A stretch of 34,015 nt of DNA from an uncultured Oxalobacteraceae bacterium. GTDB lineage: Bacteria; Pseudomonadota; Gammaproteobacteria; Burkholderiales; Burkholderiaceae. The stretch covers positions 1 to 34,015 of the forward strand of contig CAMLIL010000062.1 of the NCBI GenBank assembly GCA_946480015.1. Reading direction: 5' to 3'. Both the position numbers and the translations under genes were made by a program. Below, piece by piece: positions 31,427 through 34,015 of the stretch (positions within the stretch are counted from its first letter, which is position 1; every line of letters starts with the position of its first letter). Under the pieces are notes generated by a model that saw only the letters and a program-made list of their open reading frames with translations, was not told where the DNA came from and did not search any database.

Positions 31427-32740
31427 ATGGCTTCATCCTCAGACAATATCAGCATGGCGGTGTTCTGCGACTTCGAGAACGTCGCACTGGGCGTGCGCGA
31501 TGCGAATTACGAAAAATTCGACATCAAGCCGGTGCTCGAACGCCTTCTGCTCAAGGGCAGCATCGTGGTCAAGAAAGCCTACTGCGACTGGGACCGCTAC
31601 AAGGGCTTCAAGGCCACCATGCACGAAGCAAACTTCGAACTGATCGAAATCCCGCACGTGCGCCAGTCCGGCAAGAACTCGGCCGACATCCGCCTGGTGG
31701 TCGACGCGCTCGACCTGTGCTACACCAAGTCGCACGTGAACACCTTCGTGATCATCAGTGGCGATTCAGACTTTTCGCCGCTGGTGTCGAAGCTGCGCGA
31801 GAACGCCAAGCAGGTGATCGGCGTGGGCGTCAAGCAGTCGACCTCGGATCTGCTGGTGGCCAACTGCGACGAATTCATCTTCTATGACGACCTGGTACGC
31901 GAGGTCAAGCGCGCCGCCGCCAAGCGCGACGAACGCAAGACCCAGCCGCCGGCCAAGCGTTCGCCAGACGACGGCAGCCGCCGCAAGGAAGAGACCGAAG
32001 CGCGCAAGGCGCAGGCGATCGAACTGGTGGTCGAGATGTTCGACGCGCTGGTGTCCGAACGCGGCGACAGCGGCAAGATTTGGGCATCGCTGCTCAAGGA
32101 CACGCTCAAGCGCCGCCGTCCGGATTTCAACGAGACCTACTACGGCTTCCGCACCTTCGGCAATTTGCTGGAGGAAGCGCAGAGTCGCGGTATGCTCGAA
32201 TTCGGGCGGGATGAAAAATCCGGCGCCTATGTTTACCGCAGTGCCGCGCAGCCGGCCGCTATGCCTGCGCCGGTGAGCGAGCAGGTGGAGCTGCCGGAAG
32301 TCGTCGCTGAAGTTGCCGCCGCCGAGGAAGCGCAACCGTCCAAGCCGGAACCGCGCCGGCGCGGACGGGGTGGACGCAATCGCCAGGAGGTGGTGGAAGC
32401 CGCGCCGGTGGAAGCGGAAGCGGTAGTACTGGCTGAACCTGAGCCAGAGCCGGTGGTAGAGGAAATGCTGGTCGAGCCGCAGCCCGAAGTCGAGGCGGAA
32501 GCTCCACCATCGGAAAAGCGTCGTTCACCGCGAGGTAGCCGCAAGGGCACCGCCAAGAAGATCGCAGTGGCCAGCGTCGAAGAAGCGCCCGAGCCAGCGC
32601 CGGCGCTGGTGGAGCCGGAACTCGATGCCGCACCCGTGATCGAGGAAGTCGTTGAGGAGCCGGCCGCGCCGGCTCGCAAGAAGGCGCAGCCGCGCGGGCG
32701 CCGTCCGGTCAAGCCCAAGCAGGAGAAGTCCAAGGCTTAG
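31427..32740 (+). CDS. NYN domain / OST-HTH (LOTUS) RNA-binding protein
   Basis: A 437-residue protein. The N-terminal NYN (PIN-like) nuclease domain (about 8-150) has acidic residues in VFCDFENVALG, SADIRLVVDALD and SGDSDFSPLV, the usual metal-binding triad order. An OST-HTH/LOTUS domain follows at about 190-275 (ELVVEMFDALVSERGDSGKIWAS and GFRTFGNLLEEAQSRG). The C-terminal 150 residues are low complexity: Glu/Pro/Ala-rich stretches with basic RRRGRGGRNR and RGSRKGTAKK patches, so it is probably RNA-associated. ATG at 31427 with AGAGAA upstream. NYN-OST-HTH proteins are taken to act in RNA processing; the target is unknown. Confidence 0.93.
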   Translation: MASSSDNISMAVFCDFENVALGVRDANYEKFDIKPVLERLLLKGSIVVKKAYCDWDRYKGFKATMHEANFELIEIPHVRQSGKNSADIRLVVDALDLCYTKSHVNTFVIISGDSDFSPLVSKLRENAKQVIGVGVKQSTSDLLVANCDEFIFYDDLVREVKRAAAKRDERKTQPPAKRSPDDGSRRKEETEARKAQAIELVVEMFDALVSERGDSGKIWASLLKDTLKRRRPDFNETYYGFRTFGNLLEEAQSRGMLEFGRDEKSGAYVYRSAAQPAAMPAPVSEQVELPEVVAEVAAAEEAQPSKPEPRRRGRGGRNRQEVVEAAPVEAEAVVLAEPEPEPVVEEMLVEPQPEVEAEAPPSEKRRSPRGSRKGTAKKIAVASVEEAPEPAPALVEPELDAAPVIEEVVEEPAAPARKKAQPRGRRPVKPKQEKSKA

Positions 32741-32954
32741 GGCCTGATAAAACTCCTGCTTGTCGTGTGAGCAACTGTCCCCGATATGCTGAGCGTTGAC
32801 GAACGTCTGTAATTGCCAAGGGCGGGCGTCCGAGAAGTCTTGCGCATAGTCAACCTGCTGCAGTCGGCGCGCTGGCAATTCACCTAGCACGAACATTTGC
32901 ACGCCAAAGTTGCAGTCGTAAGCGATTGGATCATTAACGAAACGATGCGCCCTG
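32741..32954. other. Intergenic region with no recognisable gene
   Basis: A 214-base gap between the NYN gene and the Imm63-like gene. An antisense frame ending inside the NYN gene starts here, but its product is not recognisable and its frame follows the NYN codons, so it is treated as chance. Nothing else was supported. Confidence 0.5.
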
Positions 32955-33302
32955 GTGGAAATAACGAACTTACAGACTCTCGGGGATAAGTTTCTTCTAA
33001 TGGCTGATGCCCTTGACGTCGAGCCCTATTGCAAGAAGTTTCACACTACACCTCAACAGGATGGATCACCGCATGTGGAGGTGAAAGCAGGGGAGTTTGA
33101 GTTTGTGATAACCGAGCGTGGTATGGAGCTTCAAAGGCTGTCCGGGGTTTCCGGCAACGAAATCCTATATCTCCTATTTCAAGGAATTACTCAACATATG
33201 GCCACGTTGTACGAGCTTCGCAATCGCAGACCAACTGAAGATGGTAGGACCCTATGGTTCCCCCACCAAGAGGAGCTGATGGCAAAGCTTGACCCATTGT
33301 GA
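32955..33302 (+). CDS. Imm63-like immunity protein
   Basis: A 115-residue protein that resembles immunity protein 63 of polymorphic toxin systems. The shared pattern is HVEVKAGEFEFVITERGMEL, then EILYLLFQGITQHMATLYELRNR and a final WFPHQEELMAKLDP, close in my memory to the Imm63 sequence ERGQELERR...LLYWIFE...YELKHR...QLELLGKLNP. Start: GTG at 32955 keeps the N-terminal helix of the family; ATG at 33000 is an alternative. No adjacent toxin gene or toxin C-terminus is visible, so it is an orphan. The composition is lower in G+C than the host genes. Confidence 0.6.
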   Translation: MEITNLQTLGDKFLLMADALDVEPYCKKFHTTPQQDGSPHVEVKAGEFEFVITERGMELQRLSGVSGNEILYLLFQGITQHMATLYELRNRRPTEDGRTLWFPHQEELMAKLDPL

Positions 33303-33463
33303 GGAATGCGGCTCAAAGCCGAACACGACCAGATTCTGAAGACCTATCTGCTTGGAACCTAAGCGATCCAGCCAGTAGGCGAATGTCGGGTTCGGCCCCA
33401 GCCCCGCTCAATACGTTAGCATTTGCTCCATTCTTCGTTAGGGACTCAAGGTAAATCATCGTT

Positions 33464-34015
33464 ATGGCGCGTCGTCTGTATATTCCCGACCAGGTCCTCG
33501 AAGCGATTTCGGAGCACATTTCAGTTGCGATGGATCGTGCAGTGCAAGGTTTCTGGTCAGCGAATGAGGACGAGGACGCACTTACAGGCCAACTCGGCGC
33601 TTGCCTCAAGACTGGCGTACACACAGTCGAGGTTACGCAGGACGAGATAAAGGGAGCATGGAAGTGGTCAATTGACTACACTAAGTTTCGCGGCCGAGGT
33701 AAAGGCGCAACCGAGGCATACCTAGGTGCTGACGGAATTTTTGAGCTGACGCTTGATAGAGGCTATCAGCGAGAAACCAAGTCGTTGCTCTTCCAGTCGA
33801 AGACCGATTGGTACAACAGTCCAGACTTGGTCGAGCAGGCAGTACTTCTGTCAACTTGGCGGGAGGCTGCAATCGGGATCAATTACACTCCGACGTCTTT
33901 CGACGCTTATTCCATCGATAGCATCCTGGGAAGTCGCGGAATTAAAAACGACGCTAAGGTCCCCGTTGGCCGGGCAAAATCCCCCACCCCTGGCCGGGTC
34001 AAAATCCCCCACCTC
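33464..34015 (+). CDS. Unrecognised protein, partial, runs into insertion-sequence repeats
   Basis: The frame opens with ATG at 33464 and stays open to the window's end (184 codons seen). I do not recognise the protein. It starts MARRLYIPDQVLEAISEHIS, has NEDEDALTGQLGACLK at about 34-49 and the segment GIFELTLDRGYQRETKSLLF followed by QSK, which has an E...QxK spacing reminiscent of Mrr-type nucleases; this is weak. The last 17 codons are read from IS-like tandem repeats (from 33967), so the true protein is probably interrupted near 33960. ATG at 33464 lacks a clear ribosome site. Confidence 0.55.
   Translation, partial: MARRLYIPDQVLEAISEHISVAMDRAVQGFWSANEDEDALTGQLGACLKTGVHTVEVTQDEIKGAWKWSIDYTKFRGRGKGATEAYLGADGIFELTLDRGYQRETKSLLFQSKTDWYNSPDLVEQAVLLSTWREAAIGINYTPTSFDAYSIDSILGSRGIKNDAKVPVGRAKSPTPGRVKIPHL
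33967..34013. repeat. Tandem 24-bp repeats typical of an IS21-family end
   Basis: TGGCCGGGCAAAATCCCCCA begins at 33967, and a second copy with one extra T after the GGG begins at 33991, giving a period of 24. Such multiple terminal repeats next to the istAB end are characteristic of IS21-type elements as I remember them. The element would extend beyond the window's right edge; no istA or istB is visible here. Confidence 0.6.

Noticed and set aside
1..34015. CRISPR arrays, tRNA or rRNA genes, prophage structural genes
   Set aside because: No regularly spaced repeats, cloverleaf with anticodon arm, or structural phage proteins were recognised.

Overview
The window reads as chromosome of a high-GC betaproteobacterium, most likely family Oxalobacteraceae (Massilia/Duganella/Telluria group). 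The basis is the order nuoM-nuoN-DUF2818-Nudix hydrolase and ispD-ispF, a phasin gene, many regulators with a strong G/C third-position bias, and a REP-like palindrome of a type I associate with this family. No tRNA, rRNA or CRISPR array was seen. This placement is recognition from memory, not a database result.

Layout. 1-4605 is core metabolism on the + strand: the end of the complex I operon, an ADP-ribose pyrophosphatase-type Nudix hydrolase, a small exported HExxH protein, and two MEP-pathway enzymes. 4607-10738 is ordinary accessory chromosome: an exported protein, an MFS carrier, a divergent reductase/LysR pair, an FMN reductase with a glyoxalase-fold protein, and a voltage-gated-type ion channel. 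10746-11471 holds the N-terminal part of a TnsB-like transposase that stops before its catalytic domain. 11819-12421 is a phasin gene.

12660-17070 is the unusual part. It is visibly AT-richer than everything around it, all its genes lie on the - strand, and a broken IS5-family transposase sits at its left end. It has four genes: one with a hydrophobic segment and a possible winged helix at its C-terminus, and three unrelated-looking proteins that each carry an R-x(4-5)-H motif with a polar residue after the Arg, as in HEPN ribonucleases. One of the three is a TIGR02391 (Ymh-type) protein and one has an N-terminal zinc ribbon. The right edge (16934-17070) can fold into an integron attC-like structure, and the left edge has matching core-like heptamers split by the IS fragment. 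My best hypothesis for a new system is this block: a horizontally acquired, probably defence-related set of HEPN-type proteins.

17075-25217 returns to host-like sequence: an FHA membrane protein translationally coupled to an exported trypsin-like protease, ribA, a pirin divergent from a LysR regulator, and an HDOD protein overlapping a PAS-PAS-GGDEF(degenerate)-EAL protein. 25230-32740 has a PAS-PAS hybrid histidine kinase, a secreted heparinase II/III-like polysaccharide lyase, a lipoprotein alpha/beta hydrolase and a NYN/OST-HTH RNA-binding protein. 32955-34015 is a second accessory stretch: an Imm63-like orphan immunity gene and an unrecognised gene that runs into tandem repeats resembling the terminus of an IS21-family element, where the window ends.
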